Below, one piece after another: positions 8,349 through 16,740 of a DNA stretch of 33,491 nucleotides. Each line of letters opens with the position of its first letter. The first letter of the stretch is position 1. The position numbers and the translations under genes are program-made. Origin of the DNA: Gammaproteobacteria bacterium. GTDB lineage: Bacteria; Pseudomonadota; Gammaproteobacteria; Pseudomonadales; Azotimanducaceae. The stretch is from positions 1-33,491 of the forward strand of contig JAPOVY010000105.1 in assembly GCA_026707905.1 (NCBI GenBank). Reading direction: 5' to 3'. The notes beneath the pieces are model-generated. The model saw only the letters and a list, made by a program, of their open reading frames with translations, was not told the origin of the DNA and made no database searches.

Positions 8349-9614
8349 GTGGCCAAGAAGCTTGACTTGCGAATGAAACGCGCACTATTCCACCCACTCT
8401 CGGTATTGCTTAGCTGGCGCTACTTACTCACCAAAGATGTTGCGCTGATGTTCGTGACTAAAACATCGATGGCTGGACTTATCGTCTCAATCACAACACT
8501 CTTGGTAGTTCAGGGGATCGTAGCGGGTTTCCAACACGATCTTAGTGAGAACGTACTCGGTCTCGTACCACACATCACACTATCTAATCCGAATGGAGTG
8601 GATGCTGAATTAGGAGAGCGAGTTGCTGCAGCCGTTCCGTCCGTCGCAGCGGCGGCCATGGTTATGCAGGCAAGTGGACTCGTCAGTACAGCTGACGCTG
8701 TGCAGAGAGCACAGTTTATAGGCGTGGAACCCGAGAGTATCAGAGCGTTCGTGACGCGGGGAAGCCTTGATGAAGAAACCGATTGGAGCGTGCTGACTTC
8801 TGGCCAGTTTGCGATCCTGTTGGGAAGTGGCCTGGCACGCGAGATTAACACGACCGTGGGTGATACCGTATTAGTGACGCTTGCTGCAGAAGGAATCTCG
8901 CCTCTTGGCTATATGCCGCGCCAGAAACGATTCACCGTCGCAGGATTAGCTGAAACGCAAACTAGCTTGGATTCGATGATTGCGTACATTAACCGCGAAG
9001 ATGCTCGTCGGCTTCTACAGATTCCTAGCACTGCGAATGCCGCGTTTTTCAGGTTGCAGAATCCACTGGACGTAAGGAGTGCTTTTTTTCCGATTTATGC
9101 AGCTGCGAATGAGCGCGACCTGTTCGCTTCAACTTGGCAGGATCTGTTCGGTGCTTTGTACAACTTTTTACACCGATTTAAGAACTTGCTCTTCCTGCTC
9201 CTATCGATGCTCGTCGCCGTAGCTACGTTCAATCTCGTTTCGAACATGGTCATGTTGGTCCATAGCCGAAGAGGAGATGTTGCGGTATTAAGGACATTGG
9301 GGGGTAGTACGACAACGGTGTTGATTTCATTCGTCGCAACCGCATGGGTAATCGCACTTGCAAGTCTGGTTGCCTGTATCGTGCTCGCTTGGTTGATCGG
9401 CTTAGTGTTACCTACTTTACATGAGCTTCTTTCTCAGTTAATCGGCGTTTCGCTACGCGACGGCTTTGCATTACATGAATTGAGTGTGCTTTTACAGTTC
9501 GGCGATGTCTTACGGGTAGTGGTATTGACTGTTCTGATGGTCACGATCGGTTCACTCTACCCAGCATGGCGTGCGACCCGCTTAGCACCCTCTGAGATTT
9601 TGCGAGATGAATGA
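8349..9614 (+). CDS. lolC: Lipoprotein-releasing ABC transporter permease LolC
   Basis: This is the first permease of the LolCDE complex, which extracts mature outer-membrane lipoproteins from the inner membrane and hands them to LolA. The 421-residue protein has the expected layout: one N-terminal membrane helix (about residues 35-57), a periplasmic domain that includes ENVLGLVPHITLS, then three C-terminal helices with the FtsX-like coupling segment (VAVLRTLGGS) and the ending SLYPAWRATRLAPSEILRDE. It follows apbE by 30 bp and overlaps lolD by 8 bases (ATGAATGA). The GTG at 8349 is the longest start; ATG at 8373 is an alternative, and neither has a strong ribosome site. Assignment as LolC rather than LolE rests on gene order and on similarity by eye. 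Confidence 0.92.
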   Translation: MAKKLDLRMKRALFHPLSVLLSWRYLLTKDVALMFVTKTSMAGLIVSITTLLVVQGIVAGFQHDLSENVLGLVPHITLSNPNGVDAELGERVAAAVPSVAAAAMVMQASGLVSTADAVQRAQFIGVEPESIRAFVTRGSLDEETDWSVLTSGQFAILLGSGLAREINTTVGDTVLVTLAAEGISPLGYMPRQKRFTVAGLAETQTSLDSMIAYINREDARRLLQIPSTANAAFFRLQNPLDVRSAFFPIYAAANERDLFASTWQDLFGALYNFLHRFKNLLFLLLSMLVAVATFNLVSNMVMLVHSRRGDVAVLRTLGGSTTTVLISFVATAWVIALASLVACIVLAWLIGLVLPTLHELLSQLIGVSLRDGFALHELSVLLQFGDVLRVVVLTVLMVTIGSLYPAWRATRLAPSEILRDE

Positions 9615-10287
9615 CGTTCTGGTCGGAAAGGGACTGACTAAAACCTTTGACGATGGTCGGCGAAACCTGCAAGTGTTGGAAGGAGTTGATCTTGCCATTG
9701 CGGCTGGAGAGAGAGTTTGTGTATTCGGACGTTCTGGCTCTGGCAAAAGCACATTACTACATATCTTGGCGGGGCTACTTGACACGGACGCAGGCGAGGT
9801 GTGGGTCGACGGCACAAATCTGACAGAAAGTGCGCCTAAAGAACGTGCGACCCTGCGAAATCGTGCGTTGGGGTTCGTATATCAGTTTCACCACCTATTG
9901 CCAGAGTTCACGGCGCTCGAAAACGTCGCGATGCCGTTGTTAATTCGAGGCGACTCAACTAAAGATGCGACGTTCAAAGCAACGCATCTATTGCACGAAA
10001 TCGAGCTTGACGAGCGAATGGACCACCTGCCCAAGCAGCTTTCGGGTGGTGAACGACTGCGCGTCGCGGTGGCTCGTGCAGTTGTTGGTGACCCTAAAGT
10101 CGTGCTCGCGGATGAACCGACCGGCAGCCTTGATTCAGAAAGTGCAAGTCGCGTCATGGAACTCATCGAATCGATCGGCGAAAGACATGGTACGGCTTTT
10201 GTGATAGTGTCGCACGACGAAGGCAGCAGCGCGTTCGCCCACCGCACCGTCCGATTAAGTGAAGGACACCTAGTAACCGATGGTTGA
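9607..10287 (+). CDS. lolD: Lipoprotein-releasing ABC transporter ATPase LolD
   Basis: This ATPase of 226 residues powers LolCDE. Walker A is GRSGSGKS (41-48), the Q-loop glutamine is Q93 in VYQFHHLLPEF (a segment typical of LolD), the signature is LSGGE (145-149), Walker B is VVLADE (165-170), and the switch histidine is H203. The residue after LSGGER is leucine where most ABC proteins have glutamine. The start overlaps the end of lolC by 8 bases and the stop overlaps lolE by 8 bases, which points to translational coupling of all three genes. Confidence 0.96.
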   Translation: MNDVLVGKGLTKTFDDGRRNLQVLEGVDLAIAAGERVCVFGRSGSGKSTLLHILAGLLDTDAGEVWVDGTNLTESAPKERATLRNRALGFVYQFHHLLPEFTALENVAMPLLIRGDSTKDATFKATHLLHEIELDERMDHLPKQLSGGERLRVAVARAVVGDPKVVLADEPTGSLDSESASRVMELIESIGERHGTAFVIVSHDEGSSAFAHRTVRLSEGHLVTDG

Positions 10288-11470
10288 CGTATTTACCCGA
10301 ACGGTCGGATTGCGCTACCTTTTCATCGGAGCTTCGGGATTTTCAAAACTCGTAAACGCGATTTCAATTGTCGGACTCGCGCTGGGCATCATGTTGATGA
10401 TCGTAGTGGCCAGTGTTTTCAATGGACTCACGGACGAACGTCGTGATCGATTGCTACGCGCGGTGCCACACGCTTTTCTACCGACTGAACACTTCACTAC
10501 AGCGCAGATTCAAGAAATCGAATCGATGCCACGTGTTACGAGCGTGCAGCGTGAGTTTCACGGTATGTCTTTCGTTCGTGGCGGAGACGGGGTCGCCATC
10601 ACAGTTGACTTAATCGGAATCGACCTAGAAGCGGGTGCTGCGCAAAAGCTTCGATTCGTCGAAGGTGAGCTATCGACGGACGGCGCTATAAATCAAGTCG
10701 CACTTTCACGCGATCTCGCATCGCGGCTCGGTTTATCTGTCGATGATCGTCTCGATCTGACCTTTGTTGCACCAACGCCTAACGGTCTGAAAACGCAAAC
10801 TGCTACGTATGTAATCGCCGCGCTGTTTCGTTTCATGACCGAAGTCGATGCAGGGTCAGCCTTCGTTGGTATCGACTCCATTGAGGGAACACCATTGGAG
10901 GTGACTGGTAAACTCGGCTGGAACGTATCTGTTACGGATCCGTTCCAGGTCGCTGAAGTGTTTACGAACGACTCGAGAATCGTGACTTGGATTGATAAGT
11001 ACGGTGAGGCGTTTCGCGCCTATCAGCTGGAACGAAGCGCCATGTACATTCTCATGACCTTGGTCTTAATGCTTGCTTCATTCAACATCATCGCAGGGCA
11101 AGCGATGCTGATCAATGTAAAGCGATCTGATATTGCGATCCTTACGACGATCGGCGCTTCGAGACGTCAACTACTCGGAGCTTTCGCCCTTCAAGGCGGT
11201 CTCATTATTTTGACGGGAATCATGCTCGGGCTAGTGTTGGGATTCCTCATTGCAGACAACATCAATGTGATTTTCGATACATTCGACGAATTGCTAGGCG
11301 TGACCATTCTTGAGCAATCGACGTTTGAAGAGTTGCCGTCGCGCATTGCCCTATGGGACGTGATCGGCGCGGTCGCGATAGCTGTGGTTCTTGGCAGTAT
11401 TGCTTTAGTACGACCGTTGAGACTAGCGTTGATCGAAAGTCCTGTGTATGCATTGAACCGAGCTACCTAG
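10280..11470 (+). CDS. lolE: Lipoprotein-releasing ABC transporter permease LolE
   Basis: This is the second permease of LolCDE, 396 residues, with the same layout as LolC: an N-terminal helix (NAISIVGLALGIMLMIVVAS, about 26-45), a long periplasmic domain, and three C-terminal helices, the first beginning near SAMYILMTLVLMLASFNII (about 254-272). The coupling segment reads SDIAILTTIGASRRQLLG. It starts with ATG inside the lolD stop region (ATGGTTGA overlap). Compared with LolC, it lacks the terminal YPAWRA-type ending and finishes with SPVYALNRAT. Its stop codon lies inside a small hairpin (11458-11475). Which of the two permeases is LolC and which LolE was decided by order. Confidence 0.9.
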   Translation: MVDVFTRTVGLRYLFIGASGFSKLVNAISIVGLALGIMLMIVVASVFNGLTDERRDRLLRAVPHAFLPTEHFTTAQIQEIESMPRVTSVQREFHGMSFVRGGDGVAITVDLIGIDLEAGAAQKLRFVEGELSTDGAINQVALSRDLASRLGLSVDDRLDLTFVAPTPNGLKTQTATYVIAALFRFMTEVDAGSAFVGIDSIEGTPLEVTGKLGWNVSVTDPFQVAEVFTNDSRIVTWIDKYGEAFRAYQLERSAMYILMTLVLMLASFNIIAGQAMLINVKRSDIAILTTIGASRRQLLGAFALQGGLIILTGIMLGLVLGFLIADNINVIFDTFDELLGVTILEQSTFEELPSRIALWDVIGAVAIAVVLGSIALVRPLRLALIESPVYALNRAT

Positions 11471-11475
11471 CTCGG
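11458..11475 (+). terminator. Hairpin at the lolE stop codon, possible operon end
   Basis: CCGAGCT and AGCTCGG form a perfect 7-bp stem with a 4-base loop (ACCT); the TAG stop of lolE lies across the loop and 3' arm. No T run follows, so this is not a classical intrinsic terminator. It may serve as a 3' mRNA-stabilising hairpin or help Rho-dependent ending. It could also be chance, since it overlaps coding sequence. Confidence 0.35.
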
Positions 11476-11630
11476 CGCACTTATTGGCGCTTCGTAATAC
11501 ACGTGCTTTGTATGTAGTTAGAGTCATCGCCGAATCCAATTCCAGCGATGATAGTTTTGCGAATTCATCATGTCATACGTTCGTCTTGGATTAAGGTGAT
11601 ACCGACTATCAGGTAACGTTGTTCGTGTCT

Positions 11631-13406
11631 ATGGACAATAGCCAAAAGTCGTCGGTCGATTCCATGGAAAAACTCAATTTGAGAGAGGGCTACTGGAAGT
11701 TCGGTCTGTTGGTCGGTTTACTTCTTCTTTCTGTGGTCGTCGGAAGGTTTGTGAGTCCAACATGGAATGTTGAACCGATTGAGTTAGATGTCCAACGAGA
11801 CGCAAACAACCAGCTGTTTTACGTCTTTCGCGAAGCTCCTCGCTACGTCTCATTCACGCCGTACGAGCGAGCGACGCTACATCCGGATCGAGTTCGAGAT
11901 CTAGCTGTAGATCCAGGCATCGACGAGGAATTCGTCATGCAGACCGACGAGAGTGGCACGACGTCGTACTGGCAATACGTCGTTTCACGTCATTGGGGAT
12001 TCTGGTCGTTATTACCTGCACTTGTCGCGGTCTTGCTTTGCTGGGTTACGCGCGAGCCGATCACAGCGTTGCTTGGGGGTATCGTGTCTGGTGCCTTTAT
12101 TCTCACCGAGTACGACATATTCGGCGCAGTCGTAATTGAACACCTTGGTACTACTGCCGCAGCAAGTGTACTGGTCTTGTATTTATGGTTGCTCGGTGGC
12201 TTGATGGGCGTCTGGTCAAGGACAGGTGCGGCGCAAGCGTTCGCGCAATACGTCACCGACCGTTTTGTGCGAGGACCGAGAACTGCGAAGCTGGTCGCGT
12301 GGGGTTTGGGCGTTATCTTCTTTCAAGGCGGTACCGTCAGCACGGTTCTCGTTGGCACGACGGTTAAACCGATTGCAGATCAAGAACGGATCAGTCACGA
12401 AGAGCTCGCATACATCGTGGATTCAACGGCGTCGCCGATCGCATCGCAACTTGCGTTTAACGCATGGCCAGGCTACGTTCAAGCGTTCATCTTCGTTGCT
12501 GGCGTTTCTTTCTTAGCGACGGAAGCCGATCGGATCACATTCTTCTTCTCAAGCGTCCCGTTCTGTTTTTACGCCATCTTTGCCGTCTTAGGTACGTTTC
12601 TTGTGAGTGTCGAGAAACCACTTTACCTCAATAAGGAGTTGAAAGCGGCGATTCATCGTGCACGTACGAGTAATGAGTTGGATTCACCAACTGCTCAAGT
12701 GCTTGCTTCGAAAGAACTTCAATCGAGTGATGTTCCAGAACACTACAAACCTAATCTTCTCGAATTCGTTCTACCTCTAGCGATTTTGATCGGAGTTGCA
12801 ATCGGAACATTTATCGCCTTCGGTTCGCCTGAGGTGCACTGGGCATTCGGCGCCGCATTGTTGTTTGCGTCTGTTGTTGCGCTTGCGAAAGGTATGTCAC
12901 TGCGGGAATTGATACAGGGTTACGAAACCGGTTTTAAAGGTGTTGTACTAGGGTCTGTGATACTGCTACTCGCGCTAACGATTGGTGCGGTTAGTCAGAT
13001 CACAGGTGGTGGCGCATATTTAGTGGATCTTCTTGGTGATGCGCTTCCGTATTTCTTGTTGCCAGTGATCTTGCAGGTCATGACCATGACGATTGCGTTT
13101 TCGACTGGTTCAAGTTGGGGTACGTACGCGGTCGCTTTTCCGTTAGCGATGCCGCTTGCATGGGCAATTGCAGAAGGTACTGATCTCTCGCACCCCTATC
13201 TGTATATGACGTTGTGTTTTGCTGCCGTGATGGACGGCAGCGTTTACGGCGACCAATGTTCACCAATCTCAGATACAACAGTGCTTAGTTCCGTGTGCAC
13301 GGGCTGCGATCTGATGGATCACGTCCGCACACAAATACCGCAAGCGACGATTGCTGCTGTCCTAGCCGGAATATTGTGGACGACCATCGCTTTCTTCACC
13401 GCGTGA
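11631..13406 (+). CDS. NhaC-family Na+/H+ antiporter
   Basis: This inner-membrane antiporter belongs to the NhaC superfamily, which exchanges sodium for protons or, in some members, organic anions. Family marks are GGTVSTVLVGTTVKPIAD in the middle, STASPIASQLAFNAWPGYVQ, FSTGSSWGTYAVAFPLAMPL, and near the C-terminus DGSVYGDQCSPISDTTVLSS. About a dozen helices are visible. Between the first helix (about residues 24-40) and the main membrane domain lies an unusual soluble insert of about 80 residues, probably periplasmic. I prefer ATG at 11631; TTG at 11619 extends the ORF by four codons and sits closer to an AGG. It follows lolE after 148 bp in which I see no other gene. The true ion or substrate is not shown by sequence. 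Confidence 0.9.
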   Translation: MDNSQKSSVDSMEKLNLREGYWKFGLLVGLLLLSVVVGRFVSPTWNVEPIELDVQRDANNQLFYVFREAPRYVSFTPYERATLHPDRVRDLAVDPGIDEEFVMQTDESGTTSYWQYVVSRHWGFWSLLPALVAVLLCWVTREPITALLGGIVSGAFILTEYDIFGAVVIEHLGTTAAASVLVLYLWLLGGLMGVWSRTGAAQAFAQYVTDRFVRGPRTAKLVAWGLGVIFFQGGTVSTVLVGTTVKPIADQERISHEELAYIVDSTASPIASQLAFNAWPGYVQAFIFVAGVSFLATEADRITFFFSSVPFCFYAIFAVLGTFLVSVEKPLYLNKELKAAIHRARTSNELDSPTAQVLASKELQSSDVPEHYKPNLLEFVLPLAILIGVAIGTFIAFGSPEVHWAFGAALLFASVVALAKGMSLRELIQGYETGFKGVVLGSVILLLALTIGAVSQITGGGAYLVDLLGDALPYFLLPVILQVMTMTIAFSTGSSWGTYAVAFPLAMPLAWAIAEGTDLSHPYLYMTLCFAAVMDGSVYGDQCSPISDTTVLSSVCTGCDLMDHVRTQIPQATIAAVLAGILWTTIAFFTA

Positions 13407-13526
13407 TGATTGTTCGATGATGAGCACTCAGTTGGCACCGCTCGGCGATCCGTTTTGCGGTGGTTAACTCGCTGTGAAGTAACTAGGTAATGACAATTAG
13501 GTTCAAGCAGATTTGAAGGAGCGGAC

Positions 13527-14483
13527 ATGGACGTATCGGTTTACGCTGGTACGGTAGGCTGGGGAGTCTGGCGTAGCGACGATCTAGGGGAATCGTGGCG
13601 ATTTGCGTTTGAAGGACTGCCGGTTGAGATGCGAACTTGGGCGCTTTCGTCCCACCCTGACGAACCGGGTGTGGTTTGGGCGGGTACTGACATTGGCTTG
13701 CTGCGTCAGGATGAAGACGGGAAAGGGCAATTCATCCCGTCACCTGGTGATGGAAAGCAGATTTGGTCTGTGACCCAAAGCGTATCAGATCCCGATAAGG
13801 TTTTCATCGGAACGAATCCAGGCGCGATCTATCGATCGGATGATGCTGGCGGTAGCTGGGAGCAGTTACCCATACAGCTGGTGGACGAATGCCCGATCGG
13901 TAAGCCACGCATTACTCGTATTCGTTTCGACCCTATAGACGACGCGACGATTTGGGCGAGTGCGGAGATCGATGCCGTCCATCGCTCGCGAGACTACGGC
14001 AAAACGTGGGAACGATCTGAAGAGGGTTTTCGTTTTCCAGATATTCATGACATCGCAATTGCCGAAGTCGATGGGAAACGAAAGTTGCTAACTGCGACCG
14101 CATTAGGGCTTTACGAGTCCTTTGATGATGCGGCCACATGGGAATGGCGAAAACTTGATTCGCCTTGGCAGTACACTCGCGGCATCAAACCGAAGGCGGA
14201 TTACGACGGAACCGTGTTCCTCTGCAACGGTGACGGCCCTCCCGGATCAACGGGTCGTCTCTTACGAAGTCGAGATTGGGGTTCTACTTGGGAGGACTGC
14301 AATTTACCGGGGAGCGTCAACTCGACCCCTTGGATGGTCGCGGATAACGCTGCAGATGCGAACTTGCTCTTCTGTTGCACGAATCTCGGACAGATCTATC
14401 GGTCGCGGAACGGAGGGGAAGAGTGGGAGAAACTTCGCCGTGAGTTCGGTGAGATAAGAACGATGCTTTGGCAGCCTTGTTGA
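13527..14483 (+). CDS. Asp-box (BNR/VPS10-like) beta-propeller protein, cytoplasmic
   Basis: This 318-residue protein consists of repeated blades with six Asp-box motifs (SxDxGxTW type): residues 17-24 (SDDLGESW), 104-111 (SDDAGGSW), 154-161 (SRDYGKTW), 198-205 (SFDDAATW), 248-255 (SRDWGSTW) and 293-300 (SRNGGEEW). Such repeats build beta-propellers in sialidases, Ycf48-like assembly factors and sortilin-like proteins. No signal peptide is present, so it should be cytoplasmic, unlike most Asp-box enzymes. I see no convincing sialidase catalytic set (no FRIP motif), so a binding or scaffold role is as likely as catalysis. The start is clear: AAGGAG, five bases, then ATG. It opens a plus-strand run with PhyH and ankyrin genes and ends 114 bp before the first PhyH gene. 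Confidence 0.85.
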   Translation: MDVSVYAGTVGWGVWRSDDLGESWRFAFEGLPVEMRTWALSSHPDEPGVVWAGTDIGLLRQDEDGKGQFIPSPGDGKQIWSVTQSVSDPDKVFIGTNPGAIYRSDDAGGSWEQLPIQLVDECPIGKPRITRIRFDPIDDATIWASAEIDAVHRSRDYGKTWERSEEGFRFPDIHDIAIAEVDGKRKLLTATALGLYESFDDAATWEWRKLDSPWQYTRGIKPKADYDGTVFLCNGDGPPGSTGRLLRSRDWGSTWEDCNLPGSVNSTPWMVADNAADANLLFCCTNLGQIYRSRNGGEEWEKLRREFGEIRTMLWQPC

Positions 14484-14597
14484 GAGGCAAAGGATCGTTA
14501 AATCCTCGACGTTGGACCGCCAACAAGCTTCGTAACCCATAAAATCCCTTCACGATCCAAACATGAATCTCGATTCGCGCGGGGCACGGAACTTAAC

Positions 14598-15719
14598 ATG
14601 ACCTCACAACTGCGACACCTATCGGCCGACGACAAAAAGTCGCTGTATCGCGACGGTTACATTGTCGTCAAGAATGCGGTATCAGACGAATTGGTGAATG
14701 CTGCGCTTGCCGCGCTGAAGCTCCCGAAACGTGGCCAGTACCTCGGTTCTGAATCGATTATGACCGATCTAGTCAACAAATCAGACGTTACACCGATTTT
14801 GCACGAGGTAATGGGTTATTTCGACCCGCCGAGCATTTGTCAGACGGGTATCTCGTACCCATCACAGGCATCGGGTCGTTTCACGAACATGGGGTACCGC
14901 GACGTTGACATGCCGTATTACGGTGCCGGGGTACACATGGACGGCAATATCACGATCGCTGCGCCTCAGGAGGTTCAAGAGGGTACGCCCGAAGAGATCT
15001 ACCTTCGTCATTTCGCGTCCGGTCCCAAAGGTGATTTAGGTCGCTCGCCTGAAGTGATGGGTCACAACATGGTGCCTTTGTTTGAAGATCCTGATATGAC
15101 GCTCGGCTTAGGCAGCTTCACGGCGTTTGTTTTCATTTGTCTCAATGATCAATCCGAAGAGGGCCGTGGACAGACGTGTCTACTTAAAGGTGCACATCAC
15201 GACATGCAAAGGTTTTTCCGCTGGCAGTATGAGACGAACGGACATTTGGGACCGGAAGGACCAGGGTGGCCGCGTTTGAATCACGAGTGCCCGAATCGTT
15301 GTGGAATGAACTATCTGCCGCCGGAGATCTATGAGAAATACGCCGATGAGACTTCGGAGACGACCCCGGATGGTCGACGTTGGCCTCGGCCTACACAGAT
15401 TCTGATGGATAAGGGTGATGCGTGTATCGCAATGTACCACATCCCTCACTCAGGCACGCGCAACGAGAGGGGTACGGAAACGCGAAAGAACATCATCTTT
15501 CGAATTCGAAACAAAAAGCGTCAACCGAACGTGGTGGTTAATGGTGTCACCGATCATCCCGATCGTGGCCAACAAGGGCAATGGTTGGAATTCGAAGAAG
15601 GCAATGACCCGTGGGAACGTTCCAAACAAGCCATGTGCAACATGTGGGATGAATGGGAAGGTATGGCTGACATCGTTGCTGAGATGGAACACAACGAACG
15701 GGCAGCGGCAGCGAGCTAG
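14598..15719 (+). CDS. Phytanoyl-CoA dioxygenase (PhyH) family protein, first copy
   Basis: This 373-residue Fe(II)/2-oxoglutarate oxygenase belongs to the PhyH family, whose members hydroxylate lipids, amino acids and natural products. The iron-binding HxD is H113 and D115 (VHMDGN), the distal histidine is probably H284 (HIPHSGTRN), and R296 in TETRKNIIFRI is placed to bind 2-oxoglutarate. The N-terminus (YRDGYIVVKNAVSDELVNAA) is the usual PhyH opening. It is larger than typical bacterial members because of inserts at about 125-170 and 205-265. The substrate cannot be told from sequence. It sits between the Asp-box propeller and an ankyrin gene that begins 30 bases after its TAG in the same reading frame. 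No signal peptide is present. Confidence 0.9.
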   Translation: MTSQLRHLSADDKKSLYRDGYIVVKNAVSDELVNAALAALKLPKRGQYLGSESIMTDLVNKSDVTPILHEVMGYFDPPSICQTGISYPSQASGRFTNMGYRDVDMPYYGAGVHMDGNITIAAPQEVQEGTPEEIYLRHFASGPKGDLGRSPEVMGHNMVPLFEDPDMTLGLGSFTAFVFICLNDQSEEGRGQTCLLKGAHHDMQRFFRWQYETNGHLGPEGPGWPRLNHECPNRCGMNYLPPEIYEKYADETSETTPDGRRWPRPTQILMDKGDACIAMYHIPHSGTRNERGTETRKNIIFRIRNKKRQPNVVVNGVTDHPDRGQQGQWLEFEEGNDPWERSKQAMCNMWDEWEGMADIVAEMEHNERAAAAS

Positions 15720-15749
15720 ATTAACCGTTCGCAGTCAAACGGGCAGATT

Positions 15750-16685
15750 TTGGCTACAGACTGGAATAACGTCGCACGGGACCTCCTCGAATCAAAACGT
15801 GAGTCCAGAGCGGGTGTTGGACTTTCAAATAAAACTGATCTTTCGCCATTGCAGATCGCTGCGCTTTACGATCCCGAAACTGCGCACGCGATGTTGGCGT
15901 CTGGCATCGAATGCGACTTGCACAGTGCGTGTGCACTCGGTTTAGATGATCAAATCGCCAGCCTATCGAAGACGGCTGATTTAGCTGAAGAGGTTGATGG
16001 ACTCCCACCGCTTGGCTGGGCGCTGATTTCCGCACAAGTGAATGCGACGAAAACTCTTCTCGAATGCGGCGATATACCCGATCGTAAATTGCCGCGTATT
16101 GGCTTCTTTGTTTGGGAAATTGAAGCCGAGGGCGAAGCTGAGTGGCGACCGATCCACTTAGCGGTCACGCACGGCTATGCATTACAAGCACCACAACTTA
16201 CTCGCGTGTTGGCGAAGGCTGGTGCTGACCTAGACGTTCCTTGCGTGCTAGGTGAGTTACCGTTGCACTTGGCGTGTACCTATGGCTGGATGGCGGTGAT
16301 AAACGAACTGTTGATATTAGGTGCACATGTTGACTCGCGCACGGTTCCGTGCAGTGAGCAAGTACGAAGGTTGTCGTCACCAGAAAGTGAACCAGAAGAC
16401 CACGACGTTACCTCTTTGATGGTCGCGGCACGCGAAGGCAAGTTAGAAACGGCAGAATTACTGCTTGAGCGAGGCGCGGACGTAAATGCGCGATCGGCAA
16501 TTGGTCGTTCCGCATTGCATTTTGCCGCAGATGCTTGGTGGCATGAGGACGTACAGATGGTGGAGGTTCTGCTTGAAGCTGGAGCAGATGCAGTCGCACA
16601 GGACTCATCTGGTAGGACTCCTCTCGCCATGGCAGAATCGCGAAACTACAGCCAGATTGCTGAAAAATTGAAGTCGCACATGTGA
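15750..16685 (+). CDS. Ankyrin-repeat protein between two PhyH genes
   Basis: This 311-residue protein is built of ankyrin repeats. Clear copies begin near residue 137 (RPIHLAVTHGYALQA), near 172 (LPLHLACTYGWMAVINELL), near 221 (TSLMVAAREGKLETAELLLE) and near 254 (SALHFAADAWWHEDVQMVE); weaker repeats fill the first 130 residues. Ankyrin repeats bind other proteins, and no catalytic domain or signal peptide is visible. The only start in the open frame is TTG at 15750, with no good Shine-Dalgarno. The frame is the same as that of the preceding PhyH gene, separated by one TAG. It may therefore be translationally coupled to, or occasionally read through from, PhyH. It is flanked by two PhyH genes, so a partner role for one of them is plausible inference. 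Confidence 0.82.
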   Translation: MATDWNNVARDLLESKRESRAGVGLSNKTDLSPLQIAALYDPETAHAMLASGIECDLHSACALGLDDQIASLSKTADLAEEVDGLPPLGWALISAQVNATKTLLECGDIPDRKLPRIGFFVWEIEAEGEAEWRPIHLAVTHGYALQAPQLTRVLAKAGADLDVPCVLGELPLHLACTYGWMAVINELLILGAHVDSRTVPCSEQVRRLSSPESEPEDHDVTSLMVAAREGKLETAELLLERGADVNARSAIGRSALHFAADAWWHEDVQMVEVLLEAGADAVAQDSSGRTPLAMAESRNYSQIAEKLKSHM

Positions 16686-16740
16686 TGATCTGACATGATT
16701 CCGACCTTGATGTGACTTCTGAAGAACTGATTGGAGCACG

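Noticed and set aside
8349-11470. Reading the permease-ATPase-permease set as a MacB or FtsEX system
   Set aside because: The VYQFHHLLPEF segment of the ATPase and the two LolC/LolE-like permeases in C-D-E order fit LolCDE better.
13527-14483. Naming the Asp-box protein a sialidase or glycosyl hydrolase
   Set aside because: Asp-boxes only show the propeller fold; no FRIP motif or arginine triad is evident.
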